64,000 nt of DNA from Ruminococcus turbiniformis. GTDB taxonomy: Bacteria; Bacillota; Clostridia; Lachnospirales; Lachnospiraceae. The stretch is from positions 1 through 64,000 of the forward strand of contig NZ_JAJEQX010000009.1 in assembly GCF_020687545.1 (NCBI RefSeq), in the 5' to 3' direction. Both the position numbers and the translations under genes were made by a program. The notes beneath the pieces are model-generated. The model searched no databases. It saw nothing but the letters and a program-made list of their open reading frames with translations, and was not told the DNA's origin. Below are positions 52,773-62,338 of this stretch, in pieces (the first letter of the stretch is position 1; each line of letters opens with the position of its first letter).

Positions 52773-55700
52773 ATGAAGAACAGATTCAGAAAACTGCTTG
52801 CAGGTGTTCTGCTTGCAGGAATGGTTTTCGGCAGTATGCCGGTCTATGCGGCGGAAACAGAAGCTGCGGACGCTGCCGGAGAGGCACAGGCCGCCCAGGA
52901 GGAGGCGGCAGATCAGGAAGCGGGAAGTGCGGAGGAAAGCTTGGGTGAGATACAGACTGATGCAGATGTATCGTCTGAGGCGGATGCCTCTTCGCAGGCC
53001 GAGAGTGAGAGTGCGGACACCGCGGCTGCGGAAGCGGGGACACCTGAAACCGGGGAGATCAATTATGTATATATTGAAAGCCCCTATCTGGAGACACCGG
53101 GAACACAGAGAATCGCCTTTGCGTTCGACAGTGAGATAGCGGGAGCTGACCGGATCACGCTCACAGTTGCGGATGCTGCGGGAAATACGGAAGAATGGGA
53201 GCTGTCGGCACAGTCCGGAAGTCTCTATCTTTTTGAAAAGGCGTTTACAGGCGAGGTTTATACGGATACATACCGTGCAGTCAGCCTGAACCTGTATGGC
53301 GCGGAAACAACTCAGACGCTGAACTTAAGCGGCCTTGGAGTGGAAGCGGAGTTCGGCGTAAACGAAGCATATGAGGGAATCGAAGAACTCATGCCTGTTG
53401 ATGCGGAGCAGGAGAGTGAGAGTCCGGCGGTAGAGGCCAATGTTGTCACGATCGATGAAAATGGCGTGACTCAGGCGCAGGACAGCATTGAGGATGCGCT
53501 TTCCGTTGCGGCCGCGGGCACGGCAGCCGGAATCAGTACATACAGCGCGGACAGCGGTGCGGAGAGCAGAGCAGGAAAGAATATTGTGGTGGCGCTTGAT
53601 CCCGGACATGACGCAAACGATGCGGGAGCTCAGTCAAATGGACTGAAGGAAGAGGTCCTGACACTGAAAATTGCAAATTACTGCAAACAGGAGCTGGAGC
53701 AGTATGCGGGAGTGAGTGTGTACATGACGCGTACGGGGCTTGAGTGTCCGTACAACTGTACAAGCGCGGGAGAGTGTATCGCGCAGAGAGCGGAGGCTGC
53801 CGCTGCGGCAGGCGCGTCGATCTATGTGAGCTTTCACCTGAACGCGTCCACTTCGTCGGCAGCGAACGGTGCGGAGATTATCGTCCCGAATTACAACTGG
53901 AAGTACGAAGTCGGTGCGGAAGGCCATGCACTTGCTCAGGAGATCCTCGATGAGCTGACAGCTCTTGGTCTTTCAAACAGAGGAATTTACAGCAAGGATA
54001 CGACAATCGGCGAGACATATCCGGACGGATCCCTTTCGGATTATTTCTCGGTTATGATTTACAATAAGGAGAATGATATTCCTGGAATTATTGTGGAACA
54101 TGCGTTCATTACGAACAGCGGTGATGTGAACAGCTTCCTTACGACAGAATCCGGACTTCAGAAGCTCGGAGTCGCGGATGCGACAGGAATCGCAAACTAT
54201 CTGGGGCTTGTAAAAGGAAGCTGGCAGTACGTTGAAGGACAGGGCTGGAAGTTTTACATGAACGGCAGCTATGTGACGAACCAGTGGCTGTACGTTGGAA
54301 CGGCGTGGTACTATTTTGACGCAAACGGTATTATGAAGACCGGCTGGGTCGATGTGAATGGAGAAAAATATTATTTCGATGATGACGGAGCCATGCACAC
54401 AGGCTGGTTGCTTCACGAAGGGGACTGGTATTATTTCGGCAGTGACGGCGTGATGGAGAAAGGCTGGTTCATGGCTAATGGTAAATGGTACTATACCCGT
54501 GAGAATGGCGTCATGGTGACCGGACTCCAGACGATTGAAGGGAAAGAGTACTACTTCAACGGCAGCGGTGCGATGGTGACCGGCTGGGTAGAACTTGACG
54601 GAAAGACTTACTATTTCAGTGGTCAGGGCAAACATACCGGCTGGGTGTCTGTATCTGGCAGATGGTATTATCTGGACAGTCAGGGGGTAAAACATACCGG
54701 ATGGCTGACCCTGGGAGATATCAGATATTATCTTGGCACAGACGGAGCGATGGCTACGGGCTGGCAGACGATTGACGGGAAGACCTACTATTTCAATGAG
54801 AGCGGGTATATGCTCAAAGGCACACAGATCATTGACGGGGTGACATACCAGTTTGATTCGGTTACCGGAGAACTCCTCGAGAGCAGACGTCCCGGATGGA
54901 ATCTGGTAGGAGGGAAATGGTACTATTATGATTCCGAAGGCAATATGGTGACAGGCTGGCAGCTTATCGGCGGGACATGGTACTACATGGACAGCGATGG
55001 TGTGATGGTGACAGGTTGGCAGACAATTAAGGACGTCAGATATTACTTTAATGCAAGCGGGGCAATGTATGCGGGAAGTTGGCTGCTCTATGACGGTTCC
55101 TGGTATTACTTTGACGGAAACGGAGCAATGTATGCGGGAAGCTGGCTGTACCAGGGCGGCTCCTGGTTCTACCTGGGATCGGACGGAGCAGCTTATACCG
55201 GCTGGCATACGATTAGCGGTAAAACATATTACTTCAATTCCAGTGCGTACATGCTGACCGGAACACAGACGATTGACGGTGTGACGTATCAGTTTGATTC
55301 TTCAGGTGCTCTTATAGGTACTTCGCATCCTTCGGGCTGGAGCTATGAAAACGGAAAGTGGTATTACTATGACGCCAACGGCAATATGGTGACAGGCTGG
55401 CAGCTCGTCGGCGGGACATGGTACTATATGGACAGCGATGGCGTGATGGTGACAGGCTGGCAGACGATTAATGATGTCAGATATTACTTTAACGGAAGTG
55501 GAGCGATGTATGCGGGAAGCTGGCTGCTCTATGACGGCTCCTGGTATTACTTTAACGGAAGCGGAGCAATGTATGCAGGAAGCTGGCTGGACCAGGGCGG
55601 CTCCTGGTTCTACCTGGGATCAGACGGAGCGGCTTATACCGGCTGGCATACGATTAGCGGGAAGACATACTACTTCAATTCCAGTGCGTACATGCTGACC

Positions 55701-56762
55701 GGAACACAGACGATTGACGGTGTGACGTATCAGTTTGATTCTTCAGGTGCTCTTATAGGTACTTCGCATCCTGCGGGCTGGAACTACGAAAACGGAAAAT
55801 GGTATTACTATGACGCCAACGGCAATATGGTGACAGGCTGGCAGTTTGTCGGCGGGACATGGTACTACATGGGCAGCGACGGCGTGATGGTAACAGGCTG
55901 GCAGACAATCGGGAATGTCAGATATTACTTTGACGCAAGCGGAGCGATGTATGCGGGGAGCTGGCTGCTCTATGACGGCTCCTGGTACTACTTTGAAGCA
56001 AACGGAGCAATGTATACAGGCGGATGGCTGTACCAGGGCGGCTCCTGGTTTTATCTGGGATCAGACGGAGCAGCCTATACCGGCTGGCATACGATAAACG
56101 GAAATACATACTACTTTAATTCCAGCGCGTACATGCTGACTGGTACACAGACGATTGACGGTGTGACGTACCAGTTTGCATCAACAGGAGAGCTGATCCG
56201 CTCGTATGTAGAGGGGACATATCTGATCCAGAACGATTCTTCAGTCACTGTAGATCAGATGGTCAGGTATTTTGAGAGCAGCGGATATGATTATCCTGCG
56301 GAAGCCCTCGTGAAAGGCGGGGCAGCGGATATTGAGACTTTCTGCCGTATTTTCTATGAAGAGGCGGCAGCGGAAGGAATCGCTGTTGAAGTTGCGTTTG
56401 CGCAGTCCATGCTTGAAACGGGGTGGCTCCAGTTCGGAGGAGCTGTAAAAATAGAACAGTTCAATTTTGCAGGAATAGGAGCAGTAGACGGAGGCGCACA
56501 GGGAGCAGACTTCTCTTCTTATGGAACAGAGGGAGTAAGAATGGGAGTTCGTGCTCAGATGCAGCATCTGAAAGCATATGCTTCCACGGATCCTTTAAAC
56601 AATGCATGTGTGGATCCGAGATTTCATCTTGTCACGAGGGGAACTGCGAAATATGTAGAGTGGCTTGGTCAGAAAGAAAATCCGAATGGATATGGATGGG
56701 CTACGGCAGAGAGATACGGACTGCATATCCTCAGTATGATCAGTGATTTAAAGGCGATGTAA
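52773..56762 (+). CDS. Bifunctional autolysin: Amidase_3, choline-binding-type repeats and C-terminal glucosaminidase
   Basis: A 1329-aa secreted wall hydrolase. It has a signal peptide (1-27, VYAAE cut), an acidic Ala/Glu-rich linker (about 28-95) and a beta domain (about 97-215). An N-acetylmuramoyl-L-alanine amidase_3 domain follows (about 268-475) with zinc ligands in DPGHD, KEE and SFHLN and catalytic Glu in VEHAF. CW-binding repeats of the GWQ-x-WYY-x-GxMxTG type run from about 482 to 1150. A GH73-like glucosaminidase (about 1155-1329) includes FAQSMLETGWLQFGG. Three copies of a 147-aa block (441 bp) lie at 54897-56219. The repeats bind choline in known proteins, implying phosphocholine on the wall. 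Confidence 0.92.
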   Translation: MKNRFRKLLAGVLLAGMVFGSMPVYAAETEAADAAGEAQAAQEEAADQEAGSAEESLGEIQTDADVSSEADASSQAESESADTAAAEAGTPETGEINYVYIESPYLETPGTQRIAFAFDSEIAGADRITLTVADAAGNTEEWELSAQSGSLYLFEKAFTGEVYTDTYRAVSLNLYGAETTQTLNLSGLGVEAEFGVNEAYEGIEELMPVDAEQESESPAVEANVVTIDENGVTQAQDSIEDALSVAAAGTAAGISTYSADSGAESRAGKNIVVALDPGHDANDAGAQSNGLKEEVLTLKIANYCKQELEQYAGVSVYMTRTGLECPYNCTSAGECIAQRAEAAAAAGASIYVSFHLNASTSSAANGAEIIVPNYNWKYEVGAEGHALAQEILDELTALGLSNRGIYSKDTTIGETYPDGSLSDYFSVMIYNKENDIPGIIVEHAFITNSGDVNSFLTTESGLQKLGVADATGIANYLGLVKGSWQYVEGQGWKFYMNGSYVTNQWLYVGTAWYYFDANGIMKTGWVDVNGEKYYFDDDGAMHTGWLLHEGDWYYFGSDGVMEKGWFMANGKWYYTRENGVMVTGLQTIEGKEYYFNGSGAMVTGWVELDGKTYYFSGQGKHTGWVSVSGRWYYLDSQGVKHTGWLTLGDIRYYLGTDGAMATGWQTIDGKTYYFNESGYMLKGTQIIDGVTYQFDSVTGELLESRRPGWNLVGGKWYYYDSEGNMVTGWQLIGGTWYYMDSDGVMVTGWQTIKDVRYYFNASGAMYAGSWLLYDGSWYYFDGNGAMYAGSWLYQGGSWFYLGSDGAAYTGWHTISGKTYYFNSSAYMLTGTQTIDGVTYQFDSSGALIGTSHPSGWSYENGKWYYYDANGNMVTGWQLVGGTWYYMDSDGVMVTGWQTINDVRYYFNGSGAMYAGSWLLYDGSWYYFNGSGAMYAGSWLDQGGSWFYLGSDGAAYTGWHTISGKTYYFNSSAYMLTGTQTIDGVTYQFDSSGALIGTSHPAGWNYENGKWYYYDANGNMVTGWQFVGGTWYYMGSDGVMVTGWQTIGNVRYYFDASGAMYAGSWLLYDGSWYYFEANGAMYTGGWLYQGGSWFYLGSDGAAYTGWHTINGNTYYFNSSAYMLTGTQTIDGVTYQFASTGELIRSYVEGTYLIQNDSSVTVDQMVRYFESSGYDYPAEALVKGGAADIETFCRIFYEEAAAEGIAVEVAFAQSMLETGWLQFGGAVKIEQFNFAGIGAVDGGAQGADFSSYGTEGVRMGVRAQMQHLKAYASTDPLNNACVDPRFHLVTRGTAKYVEWLGQKENPNGYGWATAERYGLHILSMISDLKAM
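54897..56219 (+). repeat. Three 441-bp direct repeats inside the autolysin gene
   Basis: The blocks begin at 54897, 55338 and 55779, an exact 441-bp (147-codon) period, and are nearly identical at nucleotide level. Each holds a set of about seven choline-binding-type motifs ending in GTQTIDGVTYQF. The exact period keeps the frame, so copy number could vary by recombination. Confidence 0.93.
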
Positions 56763-56855
56763 CGCCGGAAGCAGAAAAACAGAAAATATGGAGGAGGGAG
56801 TGCAAAATTACAGGAGATGTATTTTGCGCTCTTTCCGTTATCAGGGAGGGCTTTT

Positions 56856-59471
56856 GTGAAGAAAAGAATAATTGCATGTATACTGGCGGCCGGACTTATC
56901 GGATCAGGGCTTTATCAGGGAGAAACTGTAAATGCAGAGGAAAGTGCCGGAACCGGCACAAGAATACACATTATCGCGCTTGACGGAGATACGGAGGCGA
57001 TACTTCTGGAGAGCGACGGACATTTTGGAATGATCGATTCGGGCGAAGATACAGATTATCCGGATGGAACGGATCCGCGTTATCCGCTGCGTCCGGGAAC
57101 TGTGATCAGCGGCGGTTCGGAAGAACAGGTGATAGAATATCTCAGAGAGCTGGGCGTTAATGAAGACAACTTTGATTTTTATATCGGAACACATGCACAC
57201 AGTGATCATATTGGCTCTGCGGACGAGATTATCCGGGAATTCAGCCCTGACCGAGTGTATCTGGCAAGATATGATGATTCGCTTATCGAAAATGAATCGG
57301 GAATTTGGGATAACCAGTATATATATGACAATGCTGTGCTCGCCGCATATGAGACAGGGGCTGTGCTGATCCAGCAGTTTGATCCGGATCTTCCGGCGGA
57401 CAGCTATGAAGAAATGGAGCCGCCCCAGGAGGAACTGAGCAGCGGAGATGGAATGAACCGGCTGCCGGCCGCTCCCTACAGTCCGCAGGAAGGCGTGGAC
57501 CTGCGAGATGAGGGAAGAGTTTACAGCGGGCCCAGTATCAGTGCAAAGCAGGGACGGGCGCGCACTGTTCCTCCGGAAGAAGAGTCGGAGCTCGAAGAGG
57601 CAAAGAGATCTGCGAAACAGGGCAGCACACATCTTACGCTTGGCAGTATGGAACTGGAGATCTTTAACTACAATGTTATTGAGGAACTGGGGACGGTCTG
57701 GGATGCCAACCAGATGAGTCTGTGCGTGAAAGCGACTTATAATGGAAATACCGCATTTTTCGGAGGGGATCTTTCGGCTGACAGAGAAGCAGTGATTGCA
57801 TCTGAGATCGGAAGTATCGATTTGATGAAGGCGAATCATCATGGGTTTTACAGCTCAAATTCTTATGAATTTGTAGCAGCTCTTTCTCCGGAAATTGTCG
57901 TTGTCACCGGAGCCAATATCAGTTTTGTATCGGAGCAGATCAATAAAATCAGCGCCGGTTCAGCAGGAACCGATGTCGGTATCTATGCTACAGGCTGGTA
58001 TTACGGACAGGTAGGGGCGCTCGTTTTTGATATGGGGGATTTCAGCTCCAATGTCAGTGAGTCGCCGCTTGTTATGGCGGGTACGGCTGATTCGGCTTAT
58101 ACACTTTTCCTGGATGGCCGTAAATACACTGCGGACGGAGTTGTGGAATACAGCGGACAGAATTATTATTTTGACAACAGTCCATATGCTTCTGTCGATG
58201 AATGGAATACCCGTGACGGAAAGTGGTACTACAGCGGCTCTGACGGAGTGATACAGACGGGCTGGCTTGAGCAGGACGGGAACAGAGTGTACATTACAGA
58301 AGAGTTTGAAAGAGCGACAGGCTGGCTTGAGCTGGACGATGGAGTTTATTACTTTGATGAGAACGGGGCAATGCAGACGGGCTGGCTTGAACTGGAGGAT
58401 GACAGGTATTATCTCGACAAAAACGGAAGGACGGTAACGGGCTGGCATTTTATTGACGGAGCGCTGTACTATTTTGAGGAAGACGGACGAATCGTAAAAG
58501 GCGAGCATAAAATTGACGGCAAAACCTTTCTTTTTGATGAAGAAACCGGGGAACTTCTCGAAGCATCAGGTACGGGCTGGCAGCAGTTCGGATCTATCTG
58601 GTCCTATTTTGACAAAGATGGCAAGGCACTGACTGATTGGCAGTTTATAAACGGGAAATGGTACTATCTGGGAACGGATGGCGTTATGAGTACAGGCTGG
58701 CAGAATGTGGACGGCAAATGGTACTATTTCAACGGAAGTGGAGCGATGCAGACGGGGTGGCAGAGCATCGGCGGCATCTGGTACTATTTCAACGGAAGCG
58801 GAGCGATGCAGACGGGCTGGCAGTATATTGGCAGCAGATGGTATTACCTGAATGAGAGCGGAGAGATGTTGACGGGCTGGCAAAATATCGGAGGGGTCCG
58901 GTATTATCTGGACGGCAGCGGAGCAATGGCAACAGGCTGGCAGCTCATCGACGGCATCTGGTATTATTTCGACGGAAGCGGAATGGTGCAGACGGGCTGG
59001 CAGTATATCGGCGGCAGATGGTATTACTTAAATGCAGACGGAGAGATGACGACAGGCTGGCAGCTCATCGGTGACGCATGGTATTATTTGAGCGGCAGCG
59101 GAGCGATGGTGACAGGCTGGCAGTATATCGGCGGCGCGTGGTATTACTTAAGCGGCAGCGGAGCAATGGCGACGGGCTGGCAGTATATAAACGGCGCGTG
59201 GTACTATTTGAGCGGCAGCGGAGCGATGACAACAGGCTGGCAGTACATTGGCGGTGCGTGGTATTACTTAAGCGGCAGCGGAGCGATGGTGACAGGCTGG
59301 CAGTATATCGGCGGCGCGTGGTATTACTTAAGCGGAAGCGGAGCGATGGCGACAGGCTGGCAGAATATCGGAGGATACTGGTACTACCTGAAGTCAAACG
59401 GGGCAATGGCTGCTTCGGAATGGGTGGACGGCGTCTACTATGTTAACGGCTCGGGAGTATGGATAGCCTGA
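56856..59471 (+). CDS. Secreted metallo-beta-lactamase-fold protein with choline-binding-type repeats
   Basis: An 871-aa secreted protein. After a signal peptide (1-28) comes a metallo-beta-lactamase-fold domain (about 35-405): metal motif THAHSDH (about 110-116), later GGDLSADRE and KANHHGFYSSNS. An 80-residue charged, Pro/Ser-rich insertion (about 190-260) splits it. Then follow about 20 CW-binding repeats to the end, the last 12 in strict 60-bp units. The combination recalls the pneumococcal phosphocholine esterase Pce (MBL fold plus choline-binding repeats), although the MBL part also resembles ComEC-type hydrolases. GTG 56856 with GGGAGG is chosen; ATG 56817 is a possible alternative. 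Confidence 0.85.
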   Translation: MKKRIIACILAAGLIGSGLYQGETVNAEESAGTGTRIHIIALDGDTEAILLESDGHFGMIDSGEDTDYPDGTDPRYPLRPGTVISGGSEEQVIEYLRELGVNEDNFDFYIGTHAHSDHIGSADEIIREFSPDRVYLARYDDSLIENESGIWDNQYIYDNAVLAAYETGAVLIQQFDPDLPADSYEEMEPPQEELSSGDGMNRLPAAPYSPQEGVDLRDEGRVYSGPSISAKQGRARTVPPEEESELEEAKRSAKQGSTHLTLGSMELEIFNYNVIEELGTVWDANQMSLCVKATYNGNTAFFGGDLSADREAVIASEIGSIDLMKANHHGFYSSNSYEFVAALSPEIVVVTGANISFVSEQINKISAGSAGTDVGIYATGWYYGQVGALVFDMGDFSSNVSESPLVMAGTADSAYTLFLDGRKYTADGVVEYSGQNYYFDNSPYASVDEWNTRDGKWYYSGSDGVIQTGWLEQDGNRVYITEEFERATGWLELDDGVYYFDENGAMQTGWLELEDDRYYLDKNGRTVTGWHFIDGALYYFEEDGRIVKGEHKIDGKTFLFDEETGELLEASGTGWQQFGSIWSYFDKDGKALTDWQFINGKWYYLGTDGVMSTGWQNVDGKWYYFNGSGAMQTGWQSIGGIWYYFNGSGAMQTGWQYIGSRWYYLNESGEMLTGWQNIGGVRYYLDGSGAMATGWQLIDGIWYYFDGSGMVQTGWQYIGGRWYYLNADGEMTTGWQLIGDAWYYLSGSGAMVTGWQYIGGAWYYLSGSGAMATGWQYINGAWYYLSGSGAMTTGWQYIGGAWYYLSGSGAMVTGWQYIGGAWYYLSGSGAMATGWQNIGGYWYYLKSNGAMAASEWVDGVYYVNGSGVWIA
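58681..59400 (+). repeat. Twelve 60-bp tandem repeats in the MBL-fold protein gene
   Basis: Twelve consecutive units of exactly 60 bp (20 residues: TGWQxIGGxWYYLxGSGAMx). Several adjacent units are almost identical; for example, the 59101 and 59281 units differ by one base in 60. This points to recent duplication or gene conversion. Confidence 0.93.
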
Positions 59472-59510
59472 TTTCACTGTTTCACAGGAAAATTTCAGAT
59501 AGGTTTATGC

Positions 59511-59545
59511 AGGGGCGGTTTGTATTGGCAAACTGCCCTTTCTGT
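59511..59545 (+). terminator. Terminator after the MBL-fold protein gene
   Basis: AGGGGCGGTTTG (59511-59522) pairs with CAAACTGCCCTT (59529-59540), one G-T pair, followed by TCTGT. Confidence 0.75.
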
Positions 59546-59588
59546 ACATATATATGTAAAGAATCTGTAAATGAAATGTAAAATTTAG

Positions 59589-59617
59589 TTGAAAGATGGA
59601 ATAGAGTGTTATAAAAT
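59589..59617 (+). promoter_or_regulatory. Promoter for the LtaS-like gene
   Basis: TTGAAA (59589-59594) and TAAAAT (59612-59617) with a 17-bp spacer. Confidence 0.65.
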
Positions 59618-59679
59618 ATTAAGAATGGAGAATAGTAAATATATTCTGGAAATTAAAAAAGAAAAGAGGAAAAGCTATA

Positions 59680-61545
59680 TTGGATGAAAAAAGAGAAAAG
59701 AAAATGATACGCACCTGGATAAAAGGTTTGACAGGGCAGCTTTTATGCGCGGTTCTGGCGATCAGCATACTGAGTCTGATTCTGGGAATGTATATGCTTG
59801 TGATGACCGTAGTCCCAAGTGATCCGGCGCTGATCAGGCCGCTGCTGGAGGATATCACACTTATCATATTGAATTCAGTTCCAATTCTCTGTATCATGCT
59901 CCTTCTCTTTTTTGTTATAAACAGGGTGTGGATCAGTTTCCTTCTGGCAGGAATCCTGTTTGGAGTTATCGCTACGGTAAACCGGTTCAAATTGGATTTC
60001 CGTGATGATCCTTTTGTGTTCTCCGATATTCTGCTTGCGAAGGAAGCTACAGAAATGACAGGCAGATACGAGTTGTATGTGGACAAGGCGATGGCGCTGT
60101 GTATTGCGATTATTGCCGCGCTCACTGTGCTTTGCGCGGTTTTTCTGAAAATCCGGCTGAATAAGAAACTTGTCCGGGGCGCCGGAGGGGTGATTACTGT
60201 TCTTGTCATGGTTCTTCTGTGCAGATTTGTCTATTTTGAGTATGGTGATCTCTATGACAATACATGGCACTGGCAGTTCGGAAATCAGTGGAAGACAGCC
60301 AACCAGTATATGTCAAGAGGAGTTGTGTATTCTTTTATACAGAGTATACCTGAGGCGATTGACCTTCCGCCGGAAGGATATGACGAGGATGAACTGGAGG
60401 CAAAACTTGACGAGTATGAAGATGTGGATATACCGGAGGAGAAGAAGGTAAACATTATCAGCATTATGCTGGAAGCGTACAATGACTTCAGCGTGTTTGA
60501 CACAATTGAATTTAAGGAAGATCCATATGAAAATTTTCATGCTCTTCAGAGTCAGTCCTACTATGGAAACCTGTATACGAATATATTTGCCGGAGGAACG
60601 GTGACAACGGAGAGAGCCTTTCTCACAGGCTACTGTGATCCTGAGCTCAGAACGACAGACACGGAATCCTATGTTCGTTATTTTAACAGTCAGGGATATT
60701 ATACCGAGGCCATGCACCCGTGCTATGGCTGGTTCTATGACAGGCAGAATATCAATGAGTTCCTGGGATTCCAGAATTTCGATCACTATGGAAATGCCTA
60801 CAGTGACTTTACGCAGGATATGACAGAGCATGAGCTGTATGATTCTTTCCTTGACGACTATGACTTTTTTGATTATATTATTGAAGGATTTGAGGAAGCG
60901 ACAGGAGCCGGGCAGAAGTATTTTAACTTCAGCGTTACCTACCAGAATCACGGACCTTATTCAACGGAGGCCCAGAGCGACACAGAGTTTGTGGCGTGGC
61001 AGGACGGCTACACGGAAGAAGAGTACAATATCATCAATAACTATCTGTACTGGATTGACAAGACGGATGATGCAATCGCCCATCTGTATGAATATTTTTC
61101 ACAGTCGGATGAGCCGGTCGTACTGATCCTTTTTGGAGATCACAACCCCTGGCTGGGTGACAGCAACAGTGTATACTATATGTTGGATTTTAATTTTGAC
61201 ATGAGCACTCCGGAAGGGGGAGAAAACTATTATCAGACTCCGTATGTGATTTATGCCAATGATGCGGCAAAGGCTGCTCTTGGCAGAGATTTTGTGGGAC
61301 AGGGGGATACGGTGTCACCCATGTTCCTGATGAACGAACTGTTTGATTATGTGGATCTGGACGGTCCGAAGTATCTGAACTACTTAAGTGATGTGAAGGA
61401 GAAATATGACGTAATCAATACAGTTTATGTGGGAAAAGGCGGGGAATACGAGCTCAGGGAAAATGTGGAGGACGACGGAACTCTGCTGGAAGTGGAGCAG
61501 ATGTGTTATTACATGAAGCGCAAAGCGGTCACAGAAACCGGTTGA
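59680..61545 (+). CDS. LTA synthase family sulfatase-fold protein
   Basis: Membrane enzyme that transfers phosphoglycerol (or a related unit) to build lipoteichoic acid or decorate glycans. The 621-aa protein has five hydrophobic segments in the first 200 residues, then an extracellular alkaline-phosphatase/sulfatase domain (about 255-600). Metal Glu appears in IISIMLEAYNDF, the candidate nucleophile Thr in GGTVTTERAFLTGY and the Asp-His metal pair in LFGDHNPW. It starts with TTG 59680 preceded by GAGGA; ATG 59704 is an alternative. It heads a run of glycosyltransferase genes. Confidence 0.9.
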   Translation: MDEKREKKMIRTWIKGLTGQLLCAVLAISILSLILGMYMLVMTVVPSDPALIRPLLEDITLIILNSVPILCIMLLLFFVINRVWISFLLAGILFGVIATVNRFKLDFRDDPFVFSDILLAKEATEMTGRYELYVDKAMALCIAIIAALTVLCAVFLKIRLNKKLVRGAGGVITVLVMVLLCRFVYFEYGDLYDNTWHWQFGNQWKTANQYMSRGVVYSFIQSIPEAIDLPPEGYDEDELEAKLDEYEDVDIPEEKKVNIISIMLEAYNDFSVFDTIEFKEDPYENFHALQSQSYYGNLYTNIFAGGTVTTERAFLTGYCDPELRTTDTESYVRYFNSQGYYTEAMHPCYGWFYDRQNINEFLGFQNFDHYGNAYSDFTQDMTEHELYDSFLDDYDFFDYIIEGFEEATGAGQKYFNFSVTYQNHGPYSTEAQSDTEFVAWQDGYTEEEYNIINNYLYWIDKTDDAIAHLYEYFSQSDEPVVLILFGDHNPWLGDSNSVYYMLDFNFDMSTPEGGENYYQTPYVIYANDAAKAALGRDFVGQGDTVSPMFLMNELFDYVDLDGPKYLNYLSDVKEKYDVINTVYVGKGGEYELRENVEDDGTLLEVEQMCYYMKRKAVTETG

Positions 61546-61619
61546 TATGAGCGCTGTTAAGGTGTATAATCTTCATGTTCGGAATTTTCTGTCAAGTATA
61601 GCTAAGAGAGGACATATCG

Positions 61620-62327
61620 ATGATACCTAAAAAGATCCATTACATCTGGGTCGGCGGCAAGGAAAAACCAGCCGACATAAAAAGATGCATGGCGACGTGG
61701 AAACGGCATCTGGGAGATTATGAGATAAAAGAGTGGAACGAAACGAATTTTGATATAGATGCGCATCCCTATACGAGGACTGCTTATGCTGCAAAGAAAT
61801 GGGCCTATGTCAGCGATTATATCAGGGCATGGGCGATCTATAATGAAGGCGGGATTTATCTGGACACGGATGTCCTGATTCTGGATAATTTTGAGAAATT
61901 TTTAAATGACAGGGCGTTTGTCGGATATGAAACTCCGGATTATCCGTTTACAGCAGTATTCGGTGCGGAGAAAGGGCATCCTTTCGTAAAGGATATGATC
62001 GATTATTACGACGGAAGGGCGTTTGAGTTTGACACGTCAGATCAAATGAAAACTGTAAATACAAAGAGTGTTTCCGATATCTTGATTCAGGACTATGGGT
62101 GTGAACTTGGAAATAAGCGCCAGACACTCCGGGAGGGAATTGAAGTGTACACAGAGGATATTCTGTGCAACCCTTCTGCAAATTCCGTATCGATCCATGT
62201 CTTTACCGGAACGTGGATGGAGGGGGAAAAACCGCTTGCCCGTAAGGTAAACACATTCCTGAAGCTTCGCGCTACGACAAAAAGAAGAGCAGGCTTATTC
62301 AGGAAATATATTACAAAGAATAAATAA
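61620..62327 (+). CDS. Glycosyltransferase family 32 protein
   Basis: A 235-aa sugar transferase of the GT32 (OCH1/capsular) type: N-terminal IPKKIHYIWVGG (residues 2-13) and the metal-binding DxD in GGIYLDTDV (about 77-85). It has no signal peptide or membrane helix, so it acts on the cytoplasmic side on a lipid-linked or cytosolic acceptor. It follows the LTA synthase gene after 74 bp and precedes a GT2 gene by 11 bp, so it is part of a surface-polymer operon. Donor and acceptor are unknown. Confidence 0.9.
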   Translation: MIPKKIHYIWVGGKEKPADIKRCMATWKRHLGDYEIKEWNETNFDIDAHPYTRTAYAAKKWAYVSDYIRAWAIYNEGGIYLDTDVLILDNFEKFLNDRAFVGYETPDYPFTAVFGAEKGHPFVKDMIDYYDGRAFEFDTSDQMKTVNTKSVSDILIQDYGCELGNKRQTLREGIEVYTEDILCNPSANSVSIHVFTGTWMEGEKPLARKVNTFLKLRATTKRRAGLFRKYITKNK

Positions 62328-62338
62328 GGGACAGTATA

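Noticed and set aside
53973-55208. Minus-strand ORF (411 aa) opposite the autolysin repeats
   Set aside because: Its apparent repeats are the reverse complement of the choline-binding repeats; no start signals.
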